Notes under the pieces: generated by a model
The model's database searches: none
Told to the model about the DNA's origin: nothing
Seen by the model: only the letters and a program-made list of their open reading frames with translations
Position numbers and translations under genes: made by a program
DNA from: Syntrophales bacterium
Lineage (GTDB): Bacteria > Desulfobacterota > Syntrophia > Syntrophales > UBA2210
DNA length: 12,474 nt
Direction of reading: 5' to 3'
Assembly (NCBI GenBank): GCA_030655735.1
Contig: JAUSPK010000025.1
Location: 1 to 12,474, forward strand
In this document: positions 11,564-12,474 of the stretch, in pieces
Layout: each line of letters begins with the position of its first letter
Numbering within the stretch: the stretch's first letter is position 1

Positions 11564-12474
11564 ATGGATGAAAAGAGTGAACTGCTGAGAAACCGGAAAG
11601 AGAAGATGAAATCCCTGCAGGATATGGGGGTTGATCTCTATCCGAATGATGTGACAATAACCGCGACCACCAGGTCCGTGATCGACCGGTTTGGCGACAT
11701 GGATAACGAGAAACTGACAGGGGTTGAAGAAAAGTTTGCGCTGGCGGGACGGCTGATGGCGGTGCGAAACTTCGGCAAGGCCGCGTTCGTAATCATTCAG
11801 GACAGAGAGGGGAGAATACAGGGGCATATAGCGAGGGACAAGGTCGGCAAAGACAAATATTCCATCTTCAAAAAATTTGATGTCGGGGATATCGTTTTTG
11901 TCTCGGGAGGTCTTCTGAAGACGAGGACCGGCGAGTTGACTGTCGATGCCGATGAGATACGGCTCCTGTCAAAGGCGGTGAACCCTTTACCCGAGAAATG
12001 GCATGGGCTCACCGATGTCGAGGCCCGGTACCGGCAGAGACCCCTCGATCTTATCATGAATCCGGGGGTTAAAGAGGTCTTCTATACGCGAAGCAGGATT
12101 ATAAAACTGATTCGCGATTTCATGCAGGAGAGGGATTTTCTTGAAGTGGAAACGCCGATGATGCAGCCCATGGCGGGGGGCGCGGTGGCACGCCCTTTCA
12201 AGACGTACCATAATACCCTCGATATGGACCTGTATTTGCGAATCGCGCCGGAGTTGTACCTGAAGCGCCTGATCGTCGGAGGGCTTGAACGGGTCTTTGA
12301 GATAAACCGAAATTTCAGGAATGAAGGGATATCAACCTCTCACAACCCTGAATTTACCATGATGGAGTTCTATCAGGCATACGCCACGTACGAAGACTTG
12401 GTGTTAATGACGGAAGAGATGATCACCTCAGTCGCCACGGAGCTCTTCGGTTCTCTCCAATTTGAGTATCAGGG
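11564..12474 (+). CDS. lysS: Lysyl-tRNA synthetase, class II, 3'-truncated by the window end
   Basis: The enzyme attaches lysine to tRNA-Lys. The frame is open for 303 codons to the last base, about 60% of the usual length near 490-500. Residues about 1-57 are the N-terminal helix region (ELLRNRKEKMKSLQDMGVDLYP). Residues about 58-140 are the OB-fold anticodon-binding domain. The class II catalytic core begins at about 150 with motif 1 (about 180-200, ending EVETPMM) and motif 2 (RVFEINRNFRNEG with HNPEFTMMEFYQAY, 243-273). MDLYLRIAPELYLKRL (221-236) is diagnostic for LysRS. Motif 3 and the C-terminus lie beyond the window. In the segment normally reading RYRQRYLDL, the second tyrosine is proline here (P160). 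The gene diverges from rfaE1. Confidence 0.96.
   Translation, partial: MDEKSELLRNRKEKMKSLQDMGVDLYPNDVTITATTRSVIDRFGDMDNEKLTGVEEKFALAGRLMAVRNFGKAAFVIIQDREGRIQGHIARDKVGKDKYSIFKKFDVGDIVFVSGGLLKTRTGELTVDADEIRLLSKAVNPLPEKWHGLTDVEARYRQRPLDLIMNPGVKEVFYTRSRIIKLIRDFMQERDFLEVETPMMQPMAGGAVARPFKTYHNTLDMDLYLRIAPELYLKRLIVGGLERVFEINRNFRNEGISTSHNPEFTMMEFYQAYATYEDLVLMTEEMITSVATELFGSLQFEYQ

Noticed and set aside
1..12474. Search for CRISPR arrays, insertion sequences, integrases, toxin-antitoxin or defence genes
   Set aside because: All substantial frames are assigned to housekeeping families or are antisense shadows; no direct-repeat array with spacers or transposase-like protein was found.

Overview
The window looks like a chromosomal housekeeping segment from an anaerobic Gram-negative bacterium, most likely of the Desulfobacterota (the former Deltaproteobacteria, syntroph or sulfate-reducer side). 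This placement is inferred from several things. FdhE implies formate dehydrogenase use. A heptose-7-phosphate kinase implies lipopolysaccharide. A PilC-type platform protein implies type IV pili or a related secretion system. The DUF4416 and DUF1178 families and the order heptose kinase, DUF4416, yicC, gmk, rpoZ, pyrF, rlmB fit the same group. I saw no phage, transposon, CRISPR or toxin-antitoxin genes.

Layout: (1) Positions 1-1464 on the plus strand hold the 3' part of fdhE and then nth (endonuclease III), separated by a perfect 11-bp inverted repeat. (2) Positions 1514-4619 on the minus strand form a compact three-gene group transcribed leftward: a DUF1178 zinc-ribbon protein, a 769-residue fusion of cysteine synthase and cysteinyl-tRNA synthetase, and a small membrane-anchored protein of unknown function. 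(3) tRNA-Pro(CGG) lies at 4775-4851 on the plus strand and points at the end of the next operon. (4) Positions 4866-11227 on the minus strand form one long leftward array: rfaE1-type heptose kinase, DUF4416, yicC, a 252-bp repeat-rich spacer, gmk, rpoZ, pyrF, rlmB and pilC. Most junctions are overlapping or only a few bases long. (5) A 336-bp divergent intergenic region with candidate promoters in both directions precedes lysS, which runs off the right end of the window.

The array in region 4 mixes envelope (heptose kinase), RNA (YicC nuclease, RlmB), transcription (omega) and nucleotide (Gmk, PyrF) functions, with an orphan pilC at its end. The most interesting item is the cysteine synthase-CysRS fusion. 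It joins the enzyme that makes cysteine to the enzyme that charges it onto tRNA, and its CysRS half departs from the usual active-site and zinc-ligand pattern. I did not find a convincing new defence or mobile system.
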